A stretch of 64,000 bases of DNA from Variovorax ginsengisoli (GCF_030486595.1 NZ_JAUJZH010000011.1:124001-188000), one strand, 5' to 3'; shown: positions 22,386 to 33,624, numbered from the stretch's first letter. Made by a program: numbers and translations. The notes: generated by a model not told the origin, from the letters alone.

Positions 22386-23387
22386 TCAAGGTTGAGGCCG
22401 CGCGGACGCGGACGGGGAAACATCGGCGGGCAGGAATTTCTCGGCGTGATGGCAGGCCACCATGCGCTCGTCGAGCAGGCGCGGCAGCGGCCGCTCGCTG
22501 CGGCAGCGCTCGGTGGCATGCGCGCAGCGGGTGTTGAAGACGCAGCCCGGCGGCGGTGCGAGCGGCGAGGGCAGCTCGCCCTTGAGCACGATGCGTTCGG
22601 AGGCAAGACCGGGCGTCGATGCCAGCAGCGCCTGGGTGTAGGGGTGCAGCGGCCGCGCGAAGATGCGCGCCTTGGGGCCCTGCTCGACCGCATGGCCCAG
22701 GTACATCACGAGCACTTCGTGCGCGATGTGGCGCACCACGCCGAGGTCGTGCGAGATGAAGAGATAGGACAGGCCGAGCTCGGCCTGCAGGTCGGCCAGC
22801 AGGTTCAGCACCTGGGCCTGGATCGAAACGTCGAGCGCCGACACCGGCTCGTCGGCCACCAGCAGGCGCGGGTCGAGCATCAGGGCCCGCGCGATCGCGA
22901 TGCGCTGGCGCTGGCCGCCCGAGAACATGTGCGGATAGCGGTTGGCGTACTCGGGCCGCAGGCCGACCCGGGCCAACATGTCGCGCGCCTTGGCGGCCCG
23001 CTCGGTCTTGCCGAGCGCGGTGTTGATCGCCAGCGGGTCCTCGAGCACGGAGGAGATCTTCTTGCGCGGGTTGAGCGATCCGTAGGGGTTCTGGAACACC
23101 AGCTGCACCGCCTGGCGCAGCTCGCGCCGGCGCTCGTGCGGCGGATCGACCGCGTCGTGGCCAACCAGCCGGAGCGAGCCCGCGGTCGGTTTCTCGATCA
23201 GCGCCACCATGCGCGCCAAGGTGGACTTGCCGCAGCCGGATTCGCCGACGACCGCCAGCGTGCGGCCCTTCTCGACCTTGAACGAGATGTTGCCGACCGC
23301 CTGCAGCTGCGCCGGTGCGCGGAACAGCCCGCGGCGCACCGCGTAGACACGCTGCAGGTCCTGGGCCTCGACCACCCATTCGGTCAT
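22386..23387 (-). CDS. dppF: Peptide ABC transporter ATP-binding protein DppF
   Basis: Cytoplasmic ATPase of the importer, 333 residues. Walker A GESGCGKS is at residues 48-55, and the signature [10 protein letters not shown] and Walker B LLVADEP follow. The C-terminal oligopeptide-transporter extension contains the family's cysteine cluster (CVFNTRC...C). Its ATG overlaps the dppD stop by 4 bp. Confidence 0.93.
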   Translation of the reverse strand: MTEWVVEAQDLQRVYAVRRGLFRAPAQLQAVGNISFKVEKGRTLAVVGESGCGKSTLARMVALIEKPTAGSLRLVGHDAVDPPHERRRELRQAVQLVFQNPYGSLNPRKKISSVLEDPLAINTALGKTERAAKARDMLARVGLRPEYANRYPHMFSGGQRQRIAIARALMLDPRLLVADEPVSALDVSIQAQVLNLLADLQAELGLSYLFISHDLGVVRHIAHEVLVMYLGHAVEQGPKARIFARPLHPYTQALLASTPGLASERIVLKGELPSPLAPPPGCVFNTRCAHATERCRSERPLPRLLDERMVACHHAEKFLPADVSPSASARPQP

Positions 23388-24403
23388 CGCACGAACTCCA
23401 CCACCCGCGCGCCATCACGCGCCATCGCCGCGTCGCGCTGCGGATCGCCGAGCGCATAGTGGCAGCGCACCTGACCGCCCATCCAGTCGCGCAGCTCGGG
23501 CCGCACGGCGCGCGAATGCGCGGTCGCGTAGCTGCAGCGCGGCGCGAACAGGCAGCCCGCGGGACGATCGTGCAGGCCCGGCACCACGCCCGAGATGGTG
23601 GCCAGCCGGCCCTCGCCGGCCGCGCGCTCGGGCAACGCCGCCAGCAGCGCCGCGGTGTAGGGATGCTGCGGCGCCGCGAACAATTCGGCCACGCCGCGCT
23701 CCTCCATCACCTGCCCCGCATACATCACGGCCACGCGCTGCGCCATCTCGCTGACCACGCCCATGTTGTGTGTGATGAGCACCAGGCCCATGCCGCGCTC
23801 CTTCTGGAGGCTGCGCAGCAGGTCGAGGATCTGGGCCTGGATCGTGACGTCGAGCGCGGTGGTGGGCTCGTCGGCGATCAGCAGCTTGGGGTTGCAGGCG
23901 ATCGCCATCGCGATCATCACGCGCTGGTTCATGCCGCCGGACAGCTGGTGCGGATAGCTGCCCAGGCGCGAGGACGCCGCCGGGATGCCGACCTGCTCGA
24001 GCAGGCCGATGGCCCGCTTCTTCGCTTCGCGCTTGTCGAGATGGAGATGCAGGCGCAGCGTTTCCATCAGCTGCCAGCCGATCGTGAAACAGGGGTTCAG
24101 GCTGGTGGTCGGCTCCTGGAAGATCATTGCGACGTCCTTGCCGACCAGTCCGCGCCGTGCCTTGTCCGACAGGCCGAGCAGGTCGTGGCCGTCGAAGCGA
24201 AGGTGCTGCGCCCGCACGCGGCCCGGCCAGCCGATCAGGCCCATCAGCGCCATCATCGTGACGCTCTTGCCCGAGCCGGATTCGCCGACGATGCCGAGCA
24301 CCTCGCCCTGCTCCAGCCGCAGGCTCACGCCGTCGACCGCATGCAGCGTGCCGCCCTGGGTCGGGAACTCCACATGGAGGTCTCGGATGTCGAGAAGAGG
24401 CAT
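23384..24403 (-). CDS. dppD: Peptide ABC transporter ATP-binding protein DppD
   Basis: Second ATPase of the same importer, 339 residues, pairing with DppF. Walker A GESGSGKS is at residues 40-47, with signature [12 protein letters not shown] and Walker B LLIADEP. The C-terminal extension carries the cysteine motif CLFAPRC. It begins one base after the dppC stop. Confidence 0.93.
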   Translation of the reverse strand: MPLLDIRDLHVEFPTQGGTLHAVDGVSLRLEQGEVLGIVGESGSGKSVTMMALMGLIGWPGRVRAQHLRFDGHDLLGLSDKARRGLVGKDVAMIFQEPTTSLNPCFTIGWQLMETLRLHLHLDKREAKKRAIGLLEQVGIPAASSRLGSYPHQLSGGMNQRVMIAMAIACNPKLLIADEPTTALDVTIQAQILDLLRSLQKERGMGLVLITHNMGVVSEMAQRVAVMYAGQVMEERGVAELFAAPQHPYTAALLAALPERAAGEGRLATISGVVPGLHDRPAGCLFAPRCSYATAHSRAVRPELRDWMGGQVRCHYALGDPQRDAAMARDGARVVEFVR

Positions 24404-24404
24404 T

Positions 24405-25304
24405 TCAGCGTTTGAGTTTGGGGTCGAGCGCGTCGCGCAGCCCGTCGCCCAGAAGATTGAAGGCCAGCACCGCGGCGAGGATCGCCATGCCCGGGAAGGT
24501 CACGACCCACCAGGCACGCAGCACGAACTCGCGCGCATCGGCGAGCATCGTGCCCCACTCGGGCGACGGCGGCTGCGCGCCGAGGCCGAGAAAGCCCAGC
24601 GCCGCGGCGTCGAGGATGGCGGTCGAGACGCCCAGCGAGGCCTGGACGATCAGTGGTGCGGCGCAGTTGGGCAGCACCTCGCGGAACATCAGCCGCAGCG
24701 TGCCGGCGCCGCTCACGCGGGCCGCCGTGACATAGTCGCGCGAGACTTCGGAGATGACGGCGGCCCGCGTGATGCGCACGTAGTGCGGCAGCACCACCAC
24801 GGCCACCGCGAGCATCGCGTTGGTCAGGCCCGGACCGAGGATGGCGACGATCACGATCGCCAGCAGCAGGCTGGGCAAGGTCAGCACGACGTCCATCAGC
24901 CGCATGATCGCGATCTCGAGCACGCCGCGGAAGAAGCCCGCGATCAGGCCCAGCGCGATGCCCGCCGCGGCCGAGATCGCCACCACGGCGATGCCGATCG
25001 ACAGCGACAGCCGGGCGCCGAACATCAGCCGCGAGAGTATGTCGCGCCCGATCGCGTCGGTGCCCAGCAGGTGCGCGGCGGTGCCGCCCTCCTGCCAGGC
25101 CGGCGGCCGCAGGAAGGCGCTGCTGTCGGTCTGGTTGGGCGCATGCGGCGCGATCCACGGCGCGAACAGCGCCACCAGCAGCAGCAAGACGATCACGGCC
25201 AGGCCGATGACCGCGCCGCGGTTGGCCGAGAACGCGCCCCAGAACTCGCGCCACGGGCCGGGTGGCGCGGTGCTCTTGTCGGTCACCACGGCGCTGGCGC
25301 TCAT
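24405..25304 (-). CDS. dppC: Peptide ABC transporter permease DppC
   Basis: Inner-membrane permease of 299 residues with an N-terminal OppC_N segment and about six membrane helices. The cytoplasmic EAA-type loop ([12 protein letters not shown]) contacts the ATPases. It overlaps dppB by 4 bp. The start at 25304 (MSASAVV) is chosen for that overlap; upstream codons lack conservation. Confidence 0.92.
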   Translation of the reverse strand: MSASAVVTDKSTAPPGPWREFWGAFSANRGAVIGLAVIVLLLLVALFAPWIAPHAPNQTDSSAFLRPPAWQEGGTAAHLLGTDAIGRDILSRLMFGARLSLSIGIAVVAISAAAGIALGLIAGFFRGVLEIAIMRLMDVVLTLPSLLLAIVIVAILGPGLTNAMLAVAVVVLPHYVRITRAAVISEVSRDYVTAARVSGAGTLRLMFREVLPNCAAPLIVQASLGVSTAILDAAALGFLGLGAQPPSPEWGTMLADAREFVLRAWWVVTFPGMAILAAVLAFNLLGDGLRDALDPKLKR

Positions 25305-26305
25305 CTGCGGATCCTCGGATTGATGAGCCCGTAGGCGACATCGACCGCCACGTTGACCGTCATGACGATCACGCCGAGCAGCAGCATGCCGCCCTGCAGC
25401 ACCGGGTAGTCGCGCCGCCCGATCGCCTCGATCAGCCACTTGCCGACGCCGGGCCAGGAGAAGATGGTCTCGGTCAGGATCGCGCCGGTGAACAGCACGC
25501 CGACCTGCAGGCCGATCACGGTGACCACCGGGATCATCGCGTTGCGCAGCGCATGCAGGCCGATCACGCGCAGCGGCGCCAGGCCCTTGGCCCGGGCGGT
25601 GCGGATGTAGTCCTCGCCGAGCACTTCGAGCATGGCCGATCGTGTCATGCGCGCGATCACGGCCAGGGTGTTGGTGCCGAGCACGATGGCCGGCAGGATC
25701 AGGTGCTGCAGCGCCGAGACGAAGGCGCCCTTTTCATCGGACAGCAGCGTATCGATCAGCAGAAAACCGGTGACCGGCTCGATGAAATACTGCACCGAGA
25801 TCCGGCCCGACACCGGCGTCCAGCCGAGTTGCACCGAAAAGAACAGGATCAGCAGCAGCCCCCACCAGAAGATCGGCATCGAGTAGCCGGTGAGAGAGGT
25901 CGCCATCACGCCATGGTCGAACAGCGAATTGCGCTTGACCGCCGCCAGGATGCCGGCCGGAATGCCCAGCAGCAGCGCGAACGCGATGGCGCACAGCGCC
26001 AGCTCGACCGTGGCCGGGAACAGCGCCAGGAACTCGCTCATCACCGGCTCCTGCGTGATCACCGACTTGCCGAGGTCGCCATGCAGCACGCGGCCGATGT
26101 AGATGCCGTACTGGGTGAACAGCGGCTTGTCGAGCCCGTAGTCCTTGAGCAGCGCCGCGTGGCGCACCGGGTCGATGCCGCGCTCGCCGGCCAGCGTCTC
26201 GATCGGGTCGCCCGGCACCAGACGGATCAGGAAGAAGGCGAGCAAGGTCATGCCGATGAAGGTCGGCACGAGCAGGCTGGCGCGGGTCAGGATGAATCTG
26301 AACAT
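25301..26305 (-). CDS. dppB: Peptide ABC transporter permease DppB
   Basis: First gene of the importer operon, a 334-residue inner-membrane permease with an N-terminal helix, a periplasmic loop and five further helices. The EAA loop DYIRTARAKGL is visible. It pairs with DppC to form the translocation pore. Confidence 0.93.
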   Translation of the reverse strand: MFRFILTRASLLVPTFIGMTLLAFFLIRLVPGDPIETLAGERGIDPVRHAALLKDYGLDKPLFTQYGIYIGRVLHGDLGKSVITQEPVMSEFLALFPATVELALCAIAFALLLGIPAGILAAVKRNSLFDHGVMATSLTGYSMPIFWWGLLLILFFSVQLGWTPVSGRISVQYFIEPVTGFLLIDTLLSDEKGAFVSALQHLILPAIVLGTNTLAVIARMTRSAMLEVLGEDYIRTARAKGLAPLRVIGLHALRNAMIPVVTVIGLQVGVLFTGAILTETIFSWPGVGKWLIEAIGRRDYPVLQGGMLLLGVIVMTVNVAVDVAYGLINPRIRR

Positions 26306-26358
26306 TCACGCCCAATATGCAAGAGCGATGCCGGCTATGGTCCTCGGCCGAACCCTTA

Positions 26359-28038
26359 CTACTTTTTAACGTCGCGCAGTTCGCGCCGCAGGATCTTGCC
26401 GACCGGCGTCTTGGGCAGGTCGGTGCGGAACTCGATCACCCGCGGCTGCTTGTAACCGGTCAGGTTGGCGCGGCAGTGGGCCCGGACCTCGGCCTCGGTG
26501 AGGTCGGGGTTCTTCTTGACGATCACCAGCTTGACGCCCTCGCCGGTCTTCTCGTCCGGAATGCCCACGGCGGCGCACTCGAGCACGCCCGGCATCAGCG
26601 CGACCACGTCCTCGATCTCGTTCGGATACACGTTGAAGCCCGAGACCACGATCATGTCCTTCTTGCGGTCCACGATCTTGAAGTAGCCGCGCTCGTCCGC
26701 GATCGCGATGTCGCCGGTCTTGAAAAAGCCGTCGGGGGTCATGACCTTGGCGGTCTCGTCGGGCCGCTGCCAATAGCCGGCCATCACCTGCGGCCCCCGG
26801 ACCGCGAGTTCGCCCGTGCTGCCCAGCGGGACCTCTCGGCCGTCGTCGTCGAGCAGCTTGACCTCGGTGCTCGGCAAGGGCACGCCGATGGTGCCTGTGT
26901 AGGCGATGCTGGTGGTCGGGTTGCAGGTCACCGAGGGCGAGGTCTCCGACAGGCCGTAGCCCTCGCAGATCGGGCAGCCGGTCTTCTCGAGCCAGAGCTT
27001 GGCCACCGCGGCCTGCACCGCCATGCCGCCGCCGACCGAGACCTTGAGGTTCTTCCAATTGACGGTGTTGAAGTCCGGGTGGTTCGCGAGGCCGTTGAAC
27101 AGCGTGTTGACCGCCGGGAAGCTGTGGAAGGTGTGCTTCGACAGTTCCTTGAGCACCGCCGGGATGTCGCGCGGATTCGGGATCAGGATCAGCTTGCCGC
27201 CGGTGCGCATGCTGAGCATCATGTTCACCGTGAAAGCGAAGATGTGATAGAGCGGCAGCGCGCAGATGCTGGTCGGCTGCTCGCCGGCCGGCACCTTCTG
27301 CATCACGGGGTCGTTCCAGGCCTCGGACTGCAGCACGTTGGCGATCACGTTCCGGTTGAGCAGCACCGCGCCCTTCGACACGCCGGTGGTGCCGCCCGTG
27401 TATTGCAGCACCGCGACGTCGTCCGGCCCCAGCGCCGGCGCCTTCAAGGTGCGCGTGGCACCCTTCTCGAGCGCATCGTTGAAGCGCACCGCGCCCGGCA
27501 GGCTGAACGCCGGCACCATCTTCTTGACGCTGCGCACCACGTAGTTGACCAGCGCGCCTTTCAGCATGCCGAGCCGGTCGCCCATCGAGGCCAGCACCAC
27601 GTGCTTGACCTGCGTGGCGCCGATGCACTGCTGCAGCGTGGTGCCGAAGTTCTCCATCAGCACGATCGCGGTCGCGCCCGAATCCTTCAACTGGTGCTCG
27701 AGCTCGCGCGGCGTGTAGAGCGGATTGACGTTGACCACGATCAGGCCGGCACGCAACACACCGGCCACCGAGATCGGGTACTGCGGGCAGTTCGGCATCA
27801 TGATCGCCACCCGGTCGCCCTTGACCAGGCCCAGGCCCTGCAGGTAGCAGGCGAAGGCGCGGCTCTGGTGGTCGACGTCGGCGTAGCTGACGTCCTTGCC
27901 CATGAAGCTGTAGGCCGTGCGGTCGGCGTATTGGGTGAAGCTCTCTTCCATCAGCGCCACCAGCGAGGCGTAGCGCGAGGCATCGATGTCGGCGGGCACG
28001 CCTTGCGGATAGCTGCCGAGCCAGGGTCGATCAATCAC
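26359..28038 (-). CDS. fadD: Long-chain fatty acid-CoA ligase (FadD type)
   Basis: AMP-forming acyl-CoA synthetase of 559 residues that activates fatty acids for beta-oxidation. The AMP-binding signature YTGGTTGVSKGA starts at residue 213. GYGLSETSP and the C-terminal GKILRREL lysine motif are also present. The start is a GTG at 28038 (IDRPWL follows), preceded by GGAG; no suitable ATG exists. A strong hairpin separates it from the upstream pntB. Chain-length preference is inferred from similarity only. Confidence 0.9.
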   Translation of the reverse strand: MIDRPWLGSYPQGVPADIDASRYASLVALMEESFTQYADRTAYSFMGKDVSYADVDHQSRAFACYLQGLGLVKGDRVAIMMPNCPQYPISVAGVLRAGLIVVNVNPLYTPRELEHQLKDSGATAIVLMENFGTTLQQCIGATQVKHVVLASMGDRLGMLKGALVNYVVRSVKKMVPAFSLPGAVRFNDALEKGATRTLKAPALGPDDVAVLQYTGGTTGVSKGAVLLNRNVIANVLQSEAWNDPVMQKVPAGEQPTSICALPLYHIFAFTVNMMLSMRTGGKLILIPNPRDIPAVLKELSKHTFHSFPAVNTLFNGLANHPDFNTVNWKNLKVSVGGGMAVQAAVAKLWLEKTGCPICEGYGLSETSPSVTCNPTTSIAYTGTIGVPLPSTEVKLLDDDGREVPLGSTGELAVRGPQVMAGYWQRPDETAKVMTPDGFFKTGDIAIADERGYFKIVDRKKDMIVVSGFNVYPNEIEDVVALMPGVLECAAVGIPDEKTGEGVKLVIVKKNPDLTEAEVRAHCRANLTGYKQPRVIEFRTDLPKTPVGKILRRELRDVKK

Positions 28039-28105
28039 TGTCAGTCTCCAGAACGAAATCTTGTGGGGAAATCTGCCGCCATCGTAACTTGAGCTTCGGA
28101 TGCGG

Positions 28106-28133
28106 CACGGGCCGCGACATTGCGCGGCCCGTG
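28106..28133. terminator. Strong hairpin between pntB and fadD
   Basis: A perfect 11-bp stem (CACGGGCCGCG/CGCGGCCCGTG, 6-nt loop) lies 22 bp after the pntB stop. No T-tract follows on the - strand, so it is either a U-less terminator or a 3' mRNA-protecting structure. Confidence 0.55.
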
Positions 28134-28154
28134 GTCTTCGCGACGCGGCGAGCG

Positions 28155-29642
28155 CTACTCGATCGCCTTCGCCATGTCCTCGACCACCTTCTTGGCGTCG
28201 CCGAAGACCATCATGGTCTTGTCCATGTAGAACAGCTCGTTGTCGAGACCTGCGTAGCCCGCGGCCATGCTTCGCTTGTTGACGATCACGGTCTTGGCCT
28301 TGTAGGCCTCCAGGATCGGCATGCCGTAGATCGGCGTGCCCTTGGTGAGCGCGGCCGGGTTCACCACGTCGTTGGCACCCAGGATGATCGCCACGTCGGC
28401 CTGCGCGAACTCGCCGTTGATGTCCTCCATCTCGAACACCTGGTCGTAGGGCACCTCGGCCTCGGCCAAGAGCACGTTCATGTGGCCCGGCATGCGCCCG
28501 GCCACCGGGTGGATCGCGTACTTCACCGTCACGCCCTTGTGGGTGAGCTTCTCGGCCAGCTCGTTGACCGCGTGCTGCGCCCGCGCCACCGCCAGGCCGT
28601 AGCCCGGCACGATGATCACCGTGTCCGCGTTGGACAGCATGTAGGCCGCGTCGTCGGCGCTGCCGCTCTTGACCGGGCGCTGCTCCTGGGCCGCGCCGCC
28701 GGCCGTGGCCGCCTCGCCGCCGAAGCCGCCCAGGATCACGTTGAAGAACGAGCGGTTCATCGCCTTGCACATGATGTAGCTCAGGATCGCGCCCGACGAG
28801 CCCACCAGCGAACCGGCCACGATCAGCATCGCGTTGTTCAGGCTGAAGCCGATGCCCGCGGCCGCCCAGCCCGAGTAGCTGTTGAGCATCGACACCACCA
28901 CCGGCATGTCGGCGCCGCCGATCGGGATGATGATCAAGACGCCCATCACGAAGGCCAGCAGCAGCATCGCGAGGAAGGCCGCCCAGCTCTCGGTCGCCAT
29001 GTAGACCAGGCCCAGCGCGATGGTCAGCAGGCCCAGCACCAGGTTGAGCATGTGCTGGCCCTTGAACTGCACCGGCGCGCCCTGGAACAGGCGGAACTTG
29101 TACTTGCCCGAGAGCTTGCCGAAGGCGATCACCGAGCCGCTGAAGGTGATCGCGCCGATGGCCGCACCCAGGAACAGTTCGAGGCGGTTGCCCGCGGGGA
29201 TGGCATAGCGCAGGAAGCCGTCGATGATCGCGGCGCCCTCGGGCGTCTGCACGCCGACCGCGGCCGCCACCGGCGGCGGCGTGATGCCGAAGGCCCAGGG
29301 CTCGACCACCGCGGCCACCGCGATAAACACCGCCGCCATACCGATCATGCTGTGGAAGAAGGCCACCAGCTCGGGCATCTGGGTCATCTCGACCGTCTTG
29401 GCCCGGTAAGCGCCGTAGCCGCCGCCGACCACCAGCCCGAGCAGCACCCAGGCCATGCCCATGGCCTTGCCGCCCGAGAGCTGCACGATCAGCGCCGCGG
29501 TGGTCAGGATGGCGATCGCCATGCCGACCATGCCGAAGAGGTTGCCGCGGATCGACGTGGTGGGGTGGCTCAGGCCCTTCAGGGCCTGGATGAAGCAGAC
29601 GCTGGCGATCAGGTACAGCAGCGTGACGACATTCATGCTCAT
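28155..29642 (-). CDS. pntB: NAD(P) transhydrogenase subunit beta PntB
   Basis: Inner-membrane subunit of the proton-translocating transhydrogenase that exchanges hydride between NADH and NADP+. The 495 residues comprise an N-terminal multi-helix membrane domain and a C-terminal NADP(H)-binding domain (about 320-495) with VPGYGLAVARAQ and GANDVVNP. Its ATG overlaps the pntAb stop by 4 bp. Confidence 0.95.
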   Translation of the reverse strand: MSMNVVTLLYLIASVCFIQALKGLSHPTTSIRGNLFGMVGMAIAILTTAALIVQLSGGKAMGMAWVLLGLVVGGGYGAYRAKTVEMTQMPELVAFFHSMIGMAAVFIAVAAVVEPWAFGITPPPVAAAVGVQTPEGAAIIDGFLRYAIPAGNRLELFLGAAIGAITFSGSVIAFGKLSGKYKFRLFQGAPVQFKGQHMLNLVLGLLTIALGLVYMATESWAAFLAMLLLAFVMGVLIIIPIGGADMPVVVSMLNSYSGWAAAGIGFSLNNAMLIVAGSLVGSSGAILSYIMCKAMNRSFFNVILGGFGGEAATAGGAAQEQRPVKSGSADDAAYMLSNADTVIIVPGYGLAVARAQHAVNELAEKLTHKGVTVKYAIHPVAGRMPGHMNVLLAEAEVPYDQVFEMEDINGEFAQADVAIILGANDVVNPAALTKGTPIYGMPILEAYKAKTVIVNKRSMAAGYAGLDNELFYMDKTMMVFGDAKKVVEDMAKAIE

Positions 29643-29968
29643 GCTGCGTTCCCCTTGTCACCTGCTGGTGCGGCCTTCTTGTCCTTCTTCTTGAACATCT
29701 CCAGCATGCGCCGGGTGACCAGGAAGCCGCCGAAGACGTTGACCGCGGCCAGCGCCACGGCCAGCACGCCCATGGTCTTGCCGAGACCCGTCTCGGTCAG
29801 CGCGGCCGCCAGCATGGCGCCCACGATCACGATCGCCGAGATCGCGTTGGTGACCGCCATCAGCGGCGTGTGCAGTGCCGGCGTGACGGTCCACACCACG
29901 TGGTAGCCGACGTAGATCGCCAGCACGAAGATGATCAGGTTGATGACGGTATGGGATACGGGATCCAT
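29639..29968 (-). CDS. pntAb: NAD(P) transhydrogenase subunit alpha, membrane part PntAb
   Basis: Small membrane subunit (109 residues, three to four helices) corresponding to the C-terminal part of E. coli PntA. The split of PntA into two polypeptides is normal for many alpha- and betaproteobacteria. It ends with a lysine-rich tail. It lies between pntAa and pntB. Confidence 0.93.
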   Translation of the reverse strand: MDPVSHTVINLIIFVLAIYVGYHVVWTVTPALHTPLMAVTNAISAIVIVGAMLAAALTETGLGKTMGVLAVALAAVNVFGGFLVTRRMLEMFKKKDKKAAPAGDKGNAA

Positions 29969-29996
29969 GGCGATGCTCCTCCGGGGGTTTCTTGTC

Positions 29997-31127
<1,131 letters not shown>

Positions 31128-31246
31128 GGACTTCTCCTCAGGGCAGCATTGGAATTCGCGCCGAGCTTACCCGAAGACGCCAGCCGGAAGTTGTCCCCCA
31201 GGTGCCGATGCCAGCGGTACCTTGGAGCGCCCTGGCTGTCCATTTC

Positions 31247-31263
31247 GCTATCAAATCGATAGC
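31247..31263. repeat. 17-bp palindromic repeat, copy 2
   Basis: GCTATC and GATAGC enclose AAATC; this is the exact reverse complement of the copy at 16531-16547. It lies between the divergent pntAa and response-regulator genes, so it could also influence either promoter. Confidence 0.6.
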
Positions 31264-31356
31264 ACTCCGGAACCTGCTTCGCTGGGTACACTGTCGGCGC
31301 GATGACCGTAACGAAGAACGCCGGCTTCGCATGACAACAAGATTCAGGGGGATCGA

Positions 31357-32076
31357 ATGCGTATCGCTGCGCTTGACGACGAGGGGGTTCAGCTCGAACT
31401 GATCCGCCATGCTGTGGAGGTCATCGGCCACGAGTGCCACGGCTATGGCGACGGCAAGTCGCTGCTGCGCGACCTGCACCGCGAAACCTACGATCTGCTG
31501 ATCCTCGATTGGGGACTGCCCGACATCGAGGGCCCGCGGCTGGTCAAACGGATCCGCGACGACCTCAAGAGCGCCATGCCGATCCTGTTCGTCACCAACC
31601 GGCGCGAGGAAGAAGACCTGGTCGAAGGGCTGGCGGCCGGCGCCGACGACTTCATGACCAAGCCCATCCGGGTGGCCGAGCTTCAGGCCCGCGTGCGCGC
31701 CCTGCTGCGCCGCACCTACCCGGCCCAGCAAGAGAGCCAGCTCTTGTTTCGCGACTATCGCTTCGATGCGGCGACGCGCACCCTTCGGATCGCCGGCAGA
31801 CTGGTCGAACTCAGCCGCCGCGAGCACGCGCTGGCGCTGTTCCTGTTCCGCAACCTGGGCCGCCTGCTGTCGCGCGACCACCTGCGCGAGGCGGTCTGGG
31901 GCCTCGACACCGAGACACCGTCGCGATCGCTCGACACCCACATTTCGCGACTGCGGCAGAAACTCGACCTGCAGCCTTCCAACGGTTTCCTGCTGTCCGC
32001 CGTCTATGGCATGGGCTACAGGCTGGAGCCTCTCGAGTCGGAGCAGATCGAGGCGCTCCATGGCCGGCGCATCTGA
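31357..32076 (+). CDS. OmpR-family response regulator
   Basis: Two-component DNA-binding regulator, 239 residues. The receiver domain (1-120) has the acidic pair Asp7/Asp8, phospho-acceptor Asp51, Thr80 and Lys102. The C-terminal winged helix (about 140-235) has the typical SRSLDTHISRLRQKL recognition helix. The next gene, encoding its presumed sensor, starts directly after the stop. Target genes are unknown. Confidence 0.9.
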   Translation: MRIAALDDEGVQLELIRHAVEVIGHECHGYGDGKSLLRDLHRETYDLLILDWGLPDIEGPRLVKRIRDDLKSAMPILFVTNRREEEDLVEGLAAGADDFMTKPIRVAELQARVRALLRRTYPAQQESQLLFRDYRFDAATRTLRIAGRLVELSRREHALALFLFRNLGRLLSRDHLREAVWGLDTETPSRSLDTHISRLRQKLDLQPSNGFLLSAVYGMGYRLEPLESEQIEALHGRRI

Positions 32077-33105
32077 ATGAAGCGGCACGCCCGCACGCCG
32101 CCGCCGCCCGACTGGCGCCGGTTGCGCGACAGCCTGGACCACTGGCCGGATGCGGCGCTGCTGCTCGACCCCGAAGGCCGCGTGGCGGTCGCCAACCTGG
32201 TGGCACAGGGCCAGTGGCAAGGCGCCGGGGCGCCGCTGCAGGGCCAGCCTGCAGACAGCCTGCTCAGCGGTCTTCGCCGCCGCGGCGACGGGGCGCCGTT
32301 GCTGCCCCGGGCCGCGCTGCGCGGCGGCCCGCGAGCGACCTGCGGCGAGGGCGAGGATGCGCAGGGCCGCGGCTGGTTGCTGCGCTGCCTGCCGCTCGTC
32401 GACGAGGGTCAGGGCTTGCACGGCTGGCTGGTCGTGCTGGTCGATGTCACGCTGCTGTGGTTGGCCGAGGCACAACGCGACCACGCCTTGCGATTCCTCT
32501 CCCACGACGCCCGCCAATCCGCGACGACGATCCTCGCCATGCTCGACCTGGCGCGCCAGCGGCCGGAAGCGGCGCAGGCGGACGGCCGGCTGCTGCAGGG
32601 CATCGAGCGCGAGGCGCAGGCCGGCCTCGACCGCTCCGACCGCTTCGTGCAGCTGGCAAGGACGCAGGCACGGCCGCTGCAAACCGAGTTGCTGGACCTC
32701 GCCGCGCTGCTGCGGATGGTAGTCGACGCGGCCTGGTCCACGGCGGGCCGGCAACGGGTCCGGATCCTGCTGCGGCCCCTGCCCGACGACGCGCCTTGCG
32801 TCGCCGATCGAGGCATGCTCACGCGCGCACTGGGCGCGATGCTCGACCATGCGCTCGATCGCTCGCCGCCCGGCTCGATCCTGTCGTGCGCCGTCACGGC
32901 GCACGACGGGCAGTGGCGCGTCGCCCTGCGGGAGCCTGCCGCGGGCCCACCGGTGCGACAGGCGCTGCAGTTGGCCCGCACCGTGGCACAGCGCCATGGT
33001 GGTAGCCTGGACATCGAACACGCAGCCGATGCCGGCTGCACCGTCACGCTGGTGCTGCCCAGGCCGACCGCGGCCGAACTTGCGGCGCCTTTCACGGAGT
33101 CATGA
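32077..33105 (+). CDS. Histidine kinase-like protein with degenerate ATPase domain
   Basis: Soluble 342-residue protein paired with the upstream regulator. An N-terminal PAS-like region (about 20-125) is followed by a HisKA-like helix with candidate His143 in RFLSHDARQS, and then a C-terminal segment aligned to HATPase_c. The usual Asn of the N box is replaced (His258 in MLDHALDRSPPGS), the DxGxG box is absent (LREPAAGPP instead), and no GxGxG lid motif is present. ATP binding is therefore doubtful; it may act as a phosphatase, a phosphotransfer protein or a scaffold. No membrane segment is obvious. Confidence 0.75.
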   Translation: MKRHARTPPPPDWRRLRDSLDHWPDAALLLDPEGRVAVANLVAQGQWQGAGAPLQGQPADSLLSGLRRRGDGAPLLPRAALRGGPRATCGEGEDAQGRGWLLRCLPLVDEGQGLHGWLVVLVDVTLLWLAEAQRDHALRFLSHDARQSATTILAMLDLARQRPEAAQADGRLLQGIEREAQAGLDRSDRFVQLARTQARPLQTELLDLAALLRMVVDAAWSTAGRQRVRILLRPLPDDAPCVADRGMLTRALGAMLDHALDRSPPGSILSCAVTAHDGQWRVALREPAAGPPVRQALQLARTVAQRHGGSLDIEHAADAGCTVTLVLPRPTAAELAAPFTES

Positions 33106-33107
33106 GC

Positions 33108-33572
33108 ATGGCGAAGCGCTGGAAACCCAATGTCACGGTGGCCGCCGTGATCGAGCAGCAGGGCCGCTACCTGCTGGTCGAAGAAGACACGGCCGACGGC
33201 CTGCGGCTGAACAACCCGGCCGGGCATCTCGACCGCGGCGAATCGCCCGTCCAGGGCTGCGTGCGCGAAACACTGGAAGAAACCGCCCACCACTTCAGCC
33301 CCACCGCGCTCGTCGGCATCTATCTGGCCCGCACCCGGCAGCCCGAAGACATCACCTACCTGCGCTTCGCCTTCACGGGCACGCTCGGCGCCTTCGAGCC
33401 GGCGCGGCCGCTCGACCACGGCATCGTCCGCACGCTGTGGATGACGATCGATGAAATCCGCGCCAGCGTGGCGCGGCATCGCAGCCCGCTGCTGCTGCAG
33501 GGCGTCGAAGACCACGCGGCCGGCAAGCGCTACCCGCTGGAGCTCGTGCGCGTCGATCCGTCGTTGATCTAG
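33108..33572 (+). CDS. NUDIX hydrolase (NudJ-like)
   Basis: Hydrolase of nucleoside diphosphate-linked substrates, 154 residues. The NUDIX box spans residues 39-60 (G-x5-E-x7-R-E-x2-E-E). Of two nearby ATGs, 33108 is preferred because GGAG lies 8 bp upstream; 33102 would leave only two bases. Similarity to NudJ (thiamine pyrophosphate and nucleotide phosphatase) and the mnmA neighbour, also adjacent to nudJ in E. coli, support a NudJ-like role. The stop TAG lies in the CTAG duplicated by the insertion sequence. Confidence 0.85.
   Translation: MAKRWKPNVTVAAVIEQQGRYLLVEEDTADGLRLNNPAGHLDRGESPVQGCVRETLEETAHHFSPTALVGIYLARTRQPEDITYLRFAFTGTLGAFEPARPLDHGIVRTLWMTIDEIRASVARHRSPLLLQGVEDHAAGKRYPLELVRVDPSLI
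33569..33572. repeat. Left target-site duplication CTAG
   Basis: CTAG flanks the insertion sequence on the left and provides the TAG stop of the NUDIX gene. The same four bases flank the right end at 34398-34401. Confidence 0.75.
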
Positions 33573-33585
33573 GGCGTGTTAACAC
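33573..33585 (+). repeat. Left terminal inverted repeat of the IS
   Basis: GGCGTGTTAACAC, perfectly complementary to the right end at 34385-34397. Together with the flanking CTAG the symmetry extends to 17 bp. Confidence 0.9.
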
Positions 33586-33624
33586 TAACTGAGTTGACCA
33601 TGGATGACGACAGATAATTCATGC

